Shown: positions 46,836 through 58,704, counted from the stretch's first letter. The stretch: DNA of 64,000 nt from Dactylorhiza incarnata (GCA_033032865.1 JAWHQI010000613.1:372001-436000); one strand, 5' to 3'. Translations and numbers: made by a program. Notes: generated by a model from the sequence alone, not told the origin.

Positions 46836-47684
46836 CCGTATTTTGTTTTTTATTTTGAATAGCCGTCGGCTTGATGTTGTTAGCCGGACAGCTTAAAATA
46901 TAATGTAAATGTTTTGAACATGAAATGAAAAGTTTTTACCTGTCTATCCGTCTACCTTCTGCGACTTACATGTGATTTTTTGCGATTTTTTTGTGTTAAA
47001 TTCGCATAGCTTGCTTTTTTTAATCCGAATCGAATTTGTCCAATTTATTCTGAGAAGGTGCTAACTTATTACGAATGTATTACGACATCCCGGAAACCGG
47101 AAACAATTGAGCCGCGCGGTTACTACTAGACTCGGCATACTTGCTTTCCAGGATAAAGAAGGACAAGTCACGAGAACAATTATCAGACCGAGCGGTCAGT
47201 GTTTTAAATCAGGCGACTTGCAGCTAACATCGCTGTAAATCCCACCTCCGTGAATGCAATCAGATAACCGATCCGGAATTTGAAATAATCAAGTCGTGCG
47301 ACCGTAAACAGAATATCCAGTCTCAAGAAGATCAGTTGATAGACCATGCGATTAACACTTAATCCGAACAATCTATATGACAGTTATATATAACATTGAC
47401 TGACAAGCCGTACGAGCTGTATATAGAATTCGTGCGATTAGCAGGTTTAATACTTGCAACGAGAATCATAACCGCCTGATTGAAAAGATCTTGTGATTAC
47501 CCGATCGGATTGAATGGAAACCCATAAGGATGATAAATTTATAATCCGGATAATGAGGTCGGCCGGTCATGATTATGTTTGCTTCCCTGATATTTACCTT
47601 GATACCTTAATGATACCCTGTTTATTTCAAACCGTCCGGTCTAAAAACCGAACCGCATGACATCTTTGGAACCTGCTGATTTTA

Positions 47685-47760
47685 GACCGCCTGGTTTAAT
47701 AACCAGACCACCAGGTTTAATAACCAGACCGCCAGGTTTAATAACCAGACCGCCTGAAAG
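47685..47760. repeat. 21-bp tandem repeat, about 3.5 copies (element C)
   Basis: Same unit as at 20090-20243 (GACCGCCAGG plus TTTAATAACCA), with fewer copies. Confidence 0.8.
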
Positions 47761-47906
47761 CCCTGGTACCTGCTTATTTCAAACCGCCCGGTTTGAGTAT
47801 TAAGTCGTCCGGTTTATGCTGCACATAGAAATCCTGAATAGTCTATAATAACCATATGGGATGAGATAATCCCTTGTAATGCAATAAAAGATGATTACAG
47901 ACTTAG

Positions 47907-48306
47907 ATGACCAAGTGGGCAGGTGGGCCTAGGCGGCGAACATTGCTTTCCTCAAGTGGTCATAAGAGCTAGTAGAAATAAAGAGAAACAAGTACAGACC
48001 CAGATGACCAAGTGGGCAGGTGGGCCTAGGCGGCGAACATTGCTTTCCTCAAGTGGTCATAAGGGCTGTAAGCGACTCGACTGCTCTCTTGCCTAGGGCT
48101 ACAGGCCGAGTTGATCAATTGGGCAGGTGGTCCTAGGCGGCGAACATTGCATTCCTCAGAGAGATCAACTCAGTTGTGGGTCCCGCTTAGGCATCGCTTG
48201 AGAGTACCTTGGAGTATTCGATAGTCACAGACTAAGATGATCAGTTGGGCAGGTGTGGTTATGCCGCGGGGGCTATACCGACATTGCTTTCCACAGAAGG
48301 ATCATC
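47907..48306. repeat. Stem-loop module array of element C (four modules)
   Basis: Arms: ATGACCA/TGGTCAT (47907-47913, 47957-47963); the same pair again (48004-48010, 48054-48060); GAGTTGATC/GATCAACTC (48108-48116, 48163-48171); GATGATC/GATCATC (48236-48242, 48300-48306). All stems are perfect although C is otherwise strongly decayed; some loop bases are mutated (TTTCCACAG, CATTCCTCAG). Confidence 0.8.
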
Positions 48307-48662
48307 AAAGCTGTAATTATATCCCTCTCGGGACATGATAGAGCCAACATTCACCTAGACCTCCCTTGATGCAGGGGTGTGTTGGATATCAGCCGGGATC
48401 CAAGGTTCTGAAGACCACCGCACGGGAATTGGCAAGCTACCACTACACGTGTGCAAAAACTCCCCGCTACACATGATCTTCATGGTTTTACGCTAATGAC
48501 TACAATCCGAGGGGGTTCGAGCAGAACTTGGCGATGTCTACGTGGTTCAGTGAGTTTGATATATGAGAAAATGCAGAAAGGAAACATCAGACATGGAGAA
48601 GTGTCAGTATGGTGCTTCTTATTAAAATATCTCAAAAACTGCAGGAAAGTAAAGAAGACATT

Positions 48663-51600
48663 TTAAGGATAGAATCGTTTGAGATCGTCGCCACTCCAGG
48701 TGTGCGGGATGTCTTCTCCTTCACTTGTTTGGAGGCGATAAGCCCCACTTTTTAGTACCTCCTTGACGATGAAAGGTCCAGCCCAATTAGGATTTAGCTT
48801 CCCGACATTGCCTGTTCGGGCTGCTGCATCAACCTTTTTTAGTACGACGTCGCCGATCGCAAAATGCTTTACCCTGACATTTTTGTCAAAGTACTTTGCC
48901 ATCCTCCTTTTAACTTCTTCTTGCTTGATTGTTGCCTCATCCTGAAGTTCTTCGATTAGATCCAGACTATACTTGATAGCCTCGTCATTGTATTCTACCC
49001 ACGCTTCTCCTCCTTCTTTTTCGTACACAACTCTTGGAGTAATCACCTCAAACTCCACAGGAACAACAGCCTCCGAGCCATGAGATAGTCTGAATGGTGT
49101 CTCCCCTGTAGCTGAAGATAGAGTAGTACGAAGAGTCCAAAGGATGGAGGTAAGTTGATCTGCCCAGTTTCCTTTCTGATTCCAAACTCTTTTCATCAGG
49201 AGCTGCTGGATTCGCCTGTTGGCTGCTTCTACCTGACCATTGGTCCTTGGATGATGTACTGAGGAAAACCGCAGGTCAATTCCAACCTGATCGCAAAATT
49301 TTATCATCTCGGGATTATTGAATTGTGGACCATTATCAGTGACAATTGCCAGCGGAATTCCGTGTCGGCAGACTATTTCTCCCCAGATGAAGTTTCTGAT
49401 GATTTGGGTAGTAGTTCTTGCCAGTGCCTTAGCCTCGATCCACTTACTGAAGTAGTCAATCATCACTATGATAAAGCGGCGCTGACCGCTAGCCATTGGA
49501 AAGGGTTCGATGAGATCCATCCCCCAAACTGTGAAGGGCCAGGGTGCAGTTATTGACCTAAGCGACTGAGCGGGCAGATGCTGAAGAGGAGCAAACTTTT
49601 GGCACTGAACACAACGCTTGGCAAATGCTTCGGCATCCTTTCTCATGGTTGGCCAAAAATACCCCTGCCTTAGGATTCTCTTCTCTAGAGTTTTTGCACC
49701 TGAATGAATGGCTACCGCATTCCCCGGAATGAACTTCCTGAAGTATAATAGGGATCTCTTCTTCTGAAACACATCGTGCTGAGGGGGAAATCAAACTTTT
49801 CTGTAGAGAACTCCTGCTATTAGATAATAATATGCCGCCTTCCTTTTGAATCTTCTCCGATCTTTAATGGAATGATGGAACTCTCCTTTTAACAGAAATA
49901 GTTCACAAGGATCCTTCCAGGAGGGATTCTGATCAATCTGCATGAGCTCCTCTTTCTCCGTGGCCGGATGGAAAAGTTCTGAGGTCACCCCTCCCGATGG
50001 AAGACCAAACTTTGATAACTCGTCTGCCTCTTCATTTTGTGTCCTTGGAATGTGCTCGATGATGAAGGATTTGAATTTCCCGATCTCTTCCTTAGCTAGC
50101 GATAGATAATTTCTCAGCATTGGTTCTCTTGTTTCGTAGTTCCCTAGAACTTTCGAGGCATTACAAGAGAATCAGTTTTTACATGAACATGTTCTATCCC
50201 AAGCTCTTTTGCGAGTCTTAGGCCGGCCAAGAGTGCTTTGTATTCAGCCTGGTTGTTTGTTACTGGAAAAAAGAATTTGATTGCCTGCTCGAGTTTGATG
50301 CCATTTGGACTGAGAAGAACTACTCCGGCTCCTACGGAGTTTTTCCCTGAAGCTCCATCTACGTAGATGATCCAGGCATAAGGAGATTTTTCCACCCGTT
50401 CAGGATTAGACTCCATCGTGTCTACCAAGAAGTCTGCCAGTACTTGTGCCTTAATTGCTGTTCTGGGAATGTATAGTATTTCAAACTCGCTCAGCTCAAT
50501 TGCCCATTTGGCCAGTCTTCCTGAATGATCTGGCTTCTCCAGGATACTTCTTAGTGGATGATCCGAAACCACCTGAATAGGATGAGCCTGAAAATAGGGG
50601 CGAAGCCTTCGTGAGGACATCACTAAGGCCAAGGCTAATTTCTCTAGAATTGAATATCTAGTTTCTGCATCTTTAAGGATATGGCTGACATAATATATTG
50701 GAAATTGCTTCTACTTCTCCTCCCGAACCAGGACAGAGCTTACGGCATCTGGACCCACCCCCAAGTACAAGAATAGCGTTTCCCCTTCACGAGGGCTTTG
50801 AAGAAGAGGGGTTGAGGTTAACTGCTTTTTCAACTGTTAGAAAGCATTATCGCACTCTTCATTCCATTCAAACTTAGATCCTCCCCTAAGTGTCTTGAAG
50901 AATGGAGCGCTTTTATCTCCTGATTTGGAAATGAATCGGCTCAATCCTGCCGCCTCCCCCAAGTTGTTGTACCTCTTTCTGATTACGAGGAGGGGTCATA
51001 TCTAGGATGGCTTTTACTTTATCCGGATTTAGTGCGAGGCCATCAGGGGTGAGAAGATGCCCGAGAAATTTCCCTTTGTTTGCCCCGAATACGCATTTTA
51101 ATGGGTTTAGCTTTAATTTGAACCTCCGTAGAGTAGCGAACGTCTCTACGAGGTCTTTCAGGTGGATTGAAAAAGTTTTACTTTTTAGAAGGAGATCATC
51201 AACGTATACTTCAAGATTTCTTCCTTTCTGTTTTTCAAAAACCGTGTCCATCATCCTCTGATATGTCGCACCCGCGTTTTTTATCCCGAAAGGCATGACG
51301 AAATAACAATAACACCCGTCATTGGTAATGAAGGACGTATGCGGGATATCAGGCTTATGCATCTTAATCTGGTGGTAACCAGAAAATGCATCTAGGAAAC
51401 TCATGAAATTATATCCCACCGCGGAATCTACCAAAACATCTATCTGAGGCAAGGGATAATAATCCTTGGGACATGCTTTATTGAGTTTAGTGAAATCTAC
51501 ACACATACGTCATTTCCCCCCAGATTTTTTCACCATCACTACATTCGACATCCAGGTGGGATACTGGATTTCAGAAATGAAATTGGCTTTAAGAAGTTTT

Positions 51601-54298
51601 GCAACTTCTTCTTTGATGGGTACCGCCAGCTTGGTTGCTACCTCTCTCTTCTTTTGTTGGATTGGCTTGAATTCAGGAGAAATGTTGAGGTGATGGCACG
51701 CGACATCTGGATCTACACCAGGCATATCTTCTGCTGACCAGGCGAAGATGTCTAGATTCTCCAAAAGGCAGGAGATCAACTGAACCTTCTCTTCTTCTGA
51801 TAGCTCGGCGTTGATGATCAACTTCTTTCCTTCCTCTTCAGCAATGGGAACCTCTTGGGTCTCCTGAGCAGGTTCCAGGTAAGTCCCTGTCCGTTCTGCG
51901 CTTCCCTCGGCGGCCCCTGAAGACTCAGCAACCTCCAAAACCTCATCCATCATCTTGGGAAGTGGAGCGTCGGTGACCATGTTGACAGTTCGGACGTAGC
52001 ACTCCCGAGCTACCTTTGGGTTGCTTCTGACCCGATACTGCTTTCCTTCAGACGCAAACTTGAGGGCAAGGTGAAAGGTGGACACTACTGCCCTATACGC
52101 ATTGAGAATCGGCCTCCCGAAGATAGCACAGTAGTTGCTCGGGGCATCTACTACCACGAAATTTATCAACTTTATTACTCCTCCAAGAGAGACCAGGAGA
52201 TTCACTGAACCCTCTACGTCCTTCTTCTCCCCAGAAAAACCGTAGAGGGGCCCATCGGTACAAAGCAAATGCTTTCCGGTCTTCAGGGCCTCGAAAGTCG
52301 GGCGGAAAAGGAGATTGACGGAGCTGCCGGTATCAATCAGAATCTTGTGGACTGTATAGTTTTCGATGATGGCCTTGATAACCACCGCATCATCGAAAGG
52401 ATTAGCATTGGGGGGAAGGTCATCCTGACCAAATGTGACAATAGTGCTTTCGGGAGGAGAACTTGTAGTGGCTGCCACTTCCTGCTAAAGAACTCTCGCA
52501 ATGCTGGATTTGCGAGATGATTCCGCTCCAGCTCCCCCATGGATACAATTGATGTCCCCTAAGGGGCCCACATCATTGACTTCGACGCATTCGGTAGAAG
52601 GATGGATGTCACCATAGTAGCCGACGTCCTCAACGTCGGCGCATTCCCAGGTCACTTCTACTGTTTCCTTCTCCTTTTTCTTCTCGGTAGTTGGCTCAGC
52701 AGTTTTATCTTTCCGAACTAGACCCCGGAGCTTTCCTTCTCCCAGGAGTCTTTCTATAAGCAGACAAAGAGCTCGACAGTCTTCAGTTAGATGTCCCCCC
52801 TCTTTATGATATTCACAATAAGGGTTCGGATTTCGATTGTGAATATCCGATTTCAGAGGAGCAGGCCTTTTGAAATCTGGCCTCTTTTGCAGAATCTGGA
52901 CTACTTCGTCCATGGTGACGTTTAGGGGAGTGAATGACTCTTGCGAATCATCGTATTGAGTTGATGGAATGACTGGAGGTGGCTGCGCGGCATACTGTTG
53001 CAAATATACCGGCATGATTTGCGGAAGGGGAGCGGATGGAGCGGGAGCGACGGCCAACGGTGGTTTCTGATCTTGAAACCGTTGATGGCCCATAAATGGT
53101 TGCTTATTTTTGTAGTTCCTCCCCCTTTGGGAACGGGGTTCAAAGTGGGACTGATTCGATGGTGGATGATGGAAGGACGGATTTGACTGCTCCTTGTCGC
53201 TTACCAGCTTCGCGACGTAGTCCGGATTGCTCTTCTCTCCTCTGATAAACATATTTGCCAAACTTATCATTTCCTAATAAGTCTTGGGCTCCCTTATATT
53301 TTGCTTCAAACTTTAGGGGGCCCTCTCTTAGGCCATGGATGAGGGCAACCCTATACAGCTCCGGGTCCACATTTTGGACTTCCATGATCTCTTTCTGGAA
53401 TCAGTCCACAAAATGAGCCCATGTCTCGCCTTCCCATTTTTTTATATCGAAAAGGGCCGCCGGGCCACTCTTTCTCTTCCTTGAGGTAGAGAATCTCAGC
53501 AGGAATTCTCTTCGCAGCTCCGCGAAACAACGGATCGACCTGGGGTGCAAACCGTAAAACCATTCCCTCGCTTGTCCTTCAAAGGAGGTTACAAGAAGCT
53601 TGCACTTAGTTGCATCAGTTAAGGTTCTGAGAGCAATGGCTGACTCGAAAGCTTCTAAATGAACCGTGGGATAAGTCTCCCCATTGAAAGCTGACAGGCG
53701 AGGCTCCCTGAAATTATTAGGGGCAGGCTCCCCTCTGACTTCGTCCACAAAGGGAGAAGTATCTTCCATGTCTTCATACAGAGGAGCAGGGTAATAAGCC
53801 GCCGGAGCTCCGGCTATTCACGGACAAGCCGCATGATAAGAAGACCGGGCAGCAGCTTCTGGCGGGTAGGAGTGATGAATAGGAACTTCAGGCGGGTAGG
53901 AGAGACGGGCCGCGCCCTCCTGCGGGTAGGAAAGGTGGGCAGCGTGAGAAGTCGCCCCCTAGGAAGTCGAGGACTCGAGCTGGCATGCTGTGCGCGGCTT
54001 CCTGATAGAAGTTTTTCCTAGCCGCAGGATCTTCTTGGTGGAGCTGCAAATTAGCGGCTTGCGGTAGCGAGTAAGGAGGAGGTGGAGGAAGGACCGGGGT
54101 CACCGCCTGATTAGCCGCGGCTTGTTGCGGAACTAGTCGCTCGGTTAGCATTGCTAAAGTCTGACTGATCGCTTCAAGTCGCTGATCAGTGGCCCTCTGA
54201 GCCCGCTCGGCTTCTCTCCTTGATTGTTCCAGGGCTTCCCACAAAGAGTCCTCGCTATGATCGGAGCGGTCTCCAAGGGGGAACTGACGGTCTGACAT
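48663..54298 (-). pseudogene. gag-pol of element C, heavily degraded
   Basis: Starts at ATG 54298 (MSDRQFPLGDRSDH). Breaks seen from the 5' end: +1 near 53960; TGA at 53818-53820 where A and B have CGA; TGA at 53401-53403 (CGA in A); +1 in an A-run near 53301; TAG near 53274 (CAG in A); TAG near 52485; TGA near 51510 (TGG in B); a frameshift near 50955 in RT; stops near 50840 and 50713 in the first RNase H; and frameshifts near 50150 and 49790. Protease DTGSS, RT YVDDLL, second RNase H YVDGASG and integrase D,D,E motifs are still legible. Several stops are CGA-to-TGA or CAG-to-TAG transitions, as expected for methylated, silenced DNA. Confidence 0.92.
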
Positions 54299-54350
54299 CG
54301 TGGCGAAAAGGATTTCACCGACAATCCGCGATCTAAAGGTCGCGTGTTTC
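54299..54350 (-). other. Leader/primer-binding region of element C
   Basis: 52 bp from LTR to gag ATG, starting GAAACACGCGACC on the minus strand, as in B and E. Confidence 0.5.
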
Positions 54351-55126
54351 TGTTGAGTCCGAAATCGCACCTCAGAGGGAAACCGGAGGCTGCGGGTTGC
54401 CAGTTACTTTTTGTGCAGAAGAATGAGACCGCTAGCAGCGGTCAAGGCCACACTTCGCCCGCCGCGGCAAATGCCACTCCTGCGATGGGCTTTCCTTTGA
54501 TTAGAAAGAGGGGGTTACAGCGGGTTACAAGTGCAGGAAAAGAGAAGCCAGCCGGTCAGACAGTCCGCAAGACGAGAAACTCGAGTCCGCAGCTCAAACA
54601 AGCGAGCTCCTGGATTCGAGTGTGCGTCCCTTGGGAACAGTGCCACCCCCTATTTATAGGCTTGGGGGCCTGCCCGAACGGGCAGGGATAAAATAACCGC
54701 CTGCCCGGGTACAGGAGAAACGGGCAGGCGGTGACGGGATACACAAAGAAGGAAAGAAAGAAGTCGCGCGGCTTGGCGGCTTGCCCTTCCGACTTGTCTG
54801 TCCAGAAGATAAAGATGATGCGACCAAGGCGACGATGCTATCCGAGCGGTCTCTATTTTGAGACCACGGCTTGTTCTTTGACCTTTAATCTGGGCTTATC
54901 TTCATAGCATAAACCGCGCGATCTCCGACTTGAGACCGCGACTTGCCGTGTTGGACTTGGGCTTGGACTATCTTTAATACTTGGCGGCGGTCAGAGTTAT
55001 GCCAGACCGCCCGACCTGTTGCTAGCCGGTGTCGATGGATCTCGTTTAACCTGAGCCGGGCGACTTGGATCCGCAAACCGCTAGGTCTGCGAGTAATCCT
55101 CTTGAAAGCGGTTTCCCGGGTAAACA
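54351..55126 (-). repeat. 5' LTR of element C (776 bp), shared with a flanking internal fragment
   Basis: TGTTGAGTCC...GGTAAACA, TATA box on the minus strand at 54651-54658. Left of it is C's leader and gag; right of it is the LTR-proximal internal sequence of another copy. Confidence 0.92.
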
Positions 55127-55485
55127 TAATCACCGCATATTTTTAAATTTCCGAGAAGATTTCGAAAATATCAGTGCTAGCCGGAGACCGCGCCGTCTTC
55201 ACCCCGTTGGTTATAAATGTTCCAGAAGCTTCGATTCTGGCATAACTCCATTGTTACCACGAGTCACTACTCGCCTATTGCGGTTAGGGCTTTCGGATTG
55301 AATAGCCCGAAAAAGATGGTGGACTTGATGGCCGCGCTCGAAGTTCTTGAGAAGCCCGGAAAGAACCGCGAGAGAGACCGCTCGAAAGAGAAGAAGAAGA
55401 AAAAGGCGACGCGACCTGATATGACCTTAACAATTGCTTTTACAAGTAAACCGACCGACCCTCCTGCAGGGTTGATAGTCGGCAT
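55127..55485 (-). mobile_element. Truncated second internal region fused to C's LTR
   Basis: Begins TAATCACCGCATATTT exactly at the LTR border, like 42438 onward. It contains the X TATA box (55212-55218) and the X start (ATG 55316, MVDLMAALEVLEKPG...), then stops after GTCGGCAT, where satellite begins. So the order is internal-LTR-internal, as in tandem copies sharing an LTR. The rest of the second copy is deleted. Confidence 0.88.
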
Positions 55486-55514
55486 ACCTCCAATGGAGGC
55501 ATACCTCCAATGGA
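55481..55514. repeat. 17-bp tandem duplication at the retroelement/satellite junction
   Basis: GGCATACCTCCAATGGA occurs at 55481-55497 and again at 55498-55514. GGCAT is shared by the X gene and the satellite, so the breakpoint has microhomology followed by a short duplication. Confidence 0.8.
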
Positions 55515-57197
55515 GCACAATTATAAACCCTTCTAGCTCATTTTAGTGGTCAATATACAGGGGGTTGCAATGGTGACGAGGGCTCCTCTTGACACATAAA
55601 CTGTAACAGCCATAACTTTAGATCTGGTTGTCCAATTTTTGCGCACAACACCTTTTTGGAAAGAGCTCGGAGCCCTGCATCCAAGCTCGAAAATGTAATA
55701 ATGTATATTACATCGAGTTTGTAATAATGTATTTAGCTCGAAAGGAGACCTAAGCTTTAAAGATCCATAACTTTTTATCCGGTTGTCCGATTTTCGCCCA
55801 CAATACCTTTTCGTAATGAGATCGGAGCCCAAAATACAATGGAGAACGAATTTAACCCATTCAAGGTCGTTTAGAGGTCGATATACAGTGTGTTGTTGTG
55901 GTAATGCGAGATTTAGCTCCAAATGACACATAAATTTCAAAATGAAAGAATTTTAGATGCGGTTTGTAGTGAAAGTGAGAGATTTAGCTCCAAATGACAC
56001 TCAAACTTTAAGCAGCAATAACTTTTGATCTGATTTCCTGATTTTACCCCATACAACACCATTTAGGAATGATATCGGAGCCCTACATTCATTCAAGCAC
56101 AAGTTTTACCCATTACAGTTCATTTAGTTGTCTATATTGAGCGGGTTGCACTGTCAATGCAAAATGTAGCTCCAAATGACACCTAAACTTCAAACAGCCA
56201 TAACTTTTGATCAGGTTGTGTGATTTTGCCCACAACACCTCTTCGAAATGAGCTCTGAGCCCTACATTCAATGGAGAGCAAGTTGTACCCAATGTAGTTC
56301 ATTTAGTGGTCGATATACATTGAGTTGAAGTGGTAATGTGGGATTTAGCTCCAACTGACACCTAAACTTCAAACAGCTATAACTTTAGATCCGGATGTCT
56401 GGATTTTGCACAAAACACCTTTTCGGAAAGAGCTCAGAGCCATACATCCTAAGGAGAATAGGATTTACTTCATCGAGTTCATTTAGTGGTCGACGTATAG
56501 TGGATTGCAGTAGAAATGAGGGAGTTTGCTCCAATTCGCACCTAAACTTCAAACATCCATAACTTTTGATCCGGTTGTCTGATTTTTGCCCACGATGCCT
56601 TTTCAGAATGAGATCGGAGCCCTGCATCCATTGGACAACAAGTTTTACCCATTCCAGTTTGTTTGCGGTTGATCTACAGTCGGTTGTAGGGAAACATGAG
56701 AGATTTAGCTCCAAATGACACTCAAACATTAAACCACAACAACTTTTGATCCTGGTTGCCTGATTTTACCCCATACAACACCATTTCGGAATGATATTGG
56801 AGCCCTACATTCATTGAAGCACAAGTTTTACCCATTACAGTTCATTTAGTTGTCTATATTGAGCGGGTTGCACTGTCAATGCAAAATGTGGCTCCAAATG
56901 ACACCTAAACTTCAAACAGCCATAACTTTTGATCAGGTTGTGTGATTTTTGCCCACAACACCTCTTCGAAATGAGCTCTGAGCCCTACATTCAATGGAGA
57001 GCAAGTTGTACCCAATGTAGTTCATTTAGTGGTCGATATACATTGAGTTGAATTGGTAATGTTGGATTTAGCTCCAACTGACACCTAAACTTCAAACAAT
57101 TATAACCTTAGATCCGAATGTCCGGATTTTGCACAAAACAACTTTTCGGAAAGAGCTCAGAGCCATACATCCTAAGGAGAATAGGATTTACTCCATC
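55486..57197. repeat. Rearranged satellite block between C and the solo LTR
   Basis: About 1.7 kb of the same satellite. The HOR order is broken twice: a fold-back insertion at about 55684-55717, and a jump near 56745-56760 where a monomer ending ACAACAACTTTTGATC continues as a different monomer type (TTTTACCCCATACAAC). The GCGGGTTGCACTG monomer therefore recurs after only about 727 bp. Confidence 0.9.
57193..57197. other. Left target-site duplication of solo LTR D (CCATC)
   Basis: CCATC precedes TGTTGAATCC; CCATC again at 58705-58709. The satellite is continuous across (..TTTACTCCATC/AAGTTCATTTA..). Confidence 0.92.
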
Positions 57198-57709
57198 TGT
57201 TGAATCCAAAATTGTCCCCACGCCCTCGACGCTCTATCCCGGAGGAAATAGAGGGGGCAGTGGTCGAGCAGCTGGTTACTTGAGTCGCAAATGAAGAGCT
57301 GAGTGAGAGAGAAGAAGAGAGTGCCGCTAGCTTGCGGCGAGGCCAGACTTCGCCCGCCGCGGCAAATGCCACTCCTGCGACGGGCTTTCCCTTTATTTAA
57401 TAATCTGTATTACAGCTTGTTGTGTTTAGTACATGGAAATACAATGAATACAAGAGAGTTGCGGGTAAGAAAAGAAAGTCGTTCGGGCTGTTTGCTGAGG
57501 TCGCCCGGACAGGTCGCCCGGGCTGTTTGCTGAGGCCGCCCGGCCTGTTGTTGAGACCGCCCGGACAGGTCTCCCGGGCTGTTTGCTGAGGCCGCCCGGA
57601 CTGGCAGTTAGGAGGTCGTCGGTCAGACCGCCAGTAGGTGCGGTCTGGCTATTTCTAGCCGCCAGTTTTGCCCCCAACTTGCCTGTCCTTTGTTCATGGT
57701 CATTGGTCC

Positions 57710-57717
57710 TATTTATA
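57710..57717 (-). promoter_or_regulatory. TATA box of solo LTR D
   Basis: TATAAATA on the minus strand in CCTATAAATAGGACC, as in the related LTRs. It would drive transcription leftward into satellite. Confidence 0.65.
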
Positions 57718-57784
57718 GGCTCTGGATCGATGTCGTCACCTCCGGTGAGCCGGTGACCGGATCCCTACCCGCGCGGTCTGAACA

Positions 57785-58610
57785 ATGGAGACCGCCACCA
57801 TGGGCGGACTGAAGGAGGAGGCCGCCCGGCTTGGGCGGTCTGATGAAGGAGGCCGCCCGGCTCGGGCGGTCTGAATAATGAGGCCGCCCGGCTCGGGCGG
57901 TCTGAAGAAGGAGGCCGCCTGCCTCGGGCGGTCTGATGAAGGAGGCCGCCTGGTTTGGGCGGTCTGATGAAGGAGGCCGCCCGGTTTGGGCGGTCTGAAG
58001 AAGGAGGCCGCCCGCCTCGGGCGGTTTGATGAAGGAGGCCGCCCGGTTTGGGCGGTCTGAATAATGAGGCCGCCCGCCTTGGGCGGTCTGAAGATGAAGG
58101 CCGCCCGCCTTTGGGCGGTCTGAAGGAGAAGGCCGCCCGCCTTTGGGCGGTCTGAAGGAGAAGGCCGCCCGCCTTTGGGCGGTCTGAAGGAGAAGGCCGC
58201 CCGCCTTTGGGCGGTCTGAAGGAGAAGGCCGCCCGCCTTTGGGCGGTCTGATGAAGGAGGCCGCCCGGCTCGGGCGGTCTGATGAAGGAGGCCGCCCGGT
58301 TTGGGCGGTCTGAAGAAGGAGGCCGCCCGCCTCGGGCGGTCTGATGAAGGAGCCCGCCTTTGGGCGGTCTGAAGGAGAAGGCCGCCCGCCTTTGGGCGGT
58401 CTGAAGGAGAAGGCCGCCCGCCTTTGGGCGGTCTGAAGGAGAAGGCCGCCCGCCTTTGGGCGGTCTGAAGGAGAAGGTCGCCCGCCTTTGGGCGGTCTGA
58501 AGGAGAAGGCCGCCCCCGCCTTTGGGCGGTCTGAAGGAGGAGACCGCCTACCCGCGTGGTCTAAAGTAGGAGGCCGCCCCTGCTGGGCGGCCTGAGGAAG
58601 GAGTCCGCCC
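57785..58610. repeat. 31/32-bp GC-rich tandem repeat in solo LTR D, about 25 units
   Basis: Two unit types alternate in blocks: a 31-bp unit with GATGAAGGAGG and GGCTCGGGCGG, and a 32-bp unit with GAAGGAGAAGG and GCCTTTGGGCGG. Each unit contains CCGCCC and GGGCGG separated by about 6 bases, so it can fold as a hairpin. The longest homogeneous runs are near 58090-58250 and 58370-58510. Confidence 0.9.
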
Positions 58611-58704
58611 CTGTTGGGCTGATAGGAGATCCCTAGCCGCATGACCTGTAGGAGAAACGCAGAAAAAACATCCTCGAGAAGGATCGCCGATTTCTGGGTA
58701 AACA

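Larger units (their letters stand above)
46836..48662. other. Non-coding spacer between convergent gag-pol and Y (element C)
   Basis: No credible gene; counterpart of 18966-21065. It holds about 3.5 copies of the 21-bp repeat (47685-47760) and four stem-loop modules. Confidence 0.6.
41665..55126 (-). mobile_element. Element C: older, decayed Tat-like LTR retrotransposon, minus orientation
   Basis: LTR to LTR 13.46 kb, same architecture as A. By eye the LTRs differ at about 16 sites plus a 3-bp indel (roughly 2%). gag-pol has many stops and frameshifts, and X and Y are broken. The left flank is satellite. On the right the LTR is followed by another internal region rather than a target duplication, so no TSD can be checked. 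Confidence 0.92.
57198..58704 (-). mobile_element. Solo LTR D (1507 bp) of a related retrotransposon
   Basis: A single LTR with TG...CA-type ends (plus strand TGTTGAATCC to GGGTAAACA) and a perfect 5-bp TSD but no internal region, so it formed by LTR-LTR recombination. It shares a block with the A/B/C LTRs (TTCGCCCGCCGCGGCAAATG near 57350) and the TATA box position. It is twice as long because of an internal GC-rich tandem array. A 334-codon open frame on the minus strand (57713-58717) is a by-product of the stop-free repeat and extends past the LTR end. Confidence 0.92.
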
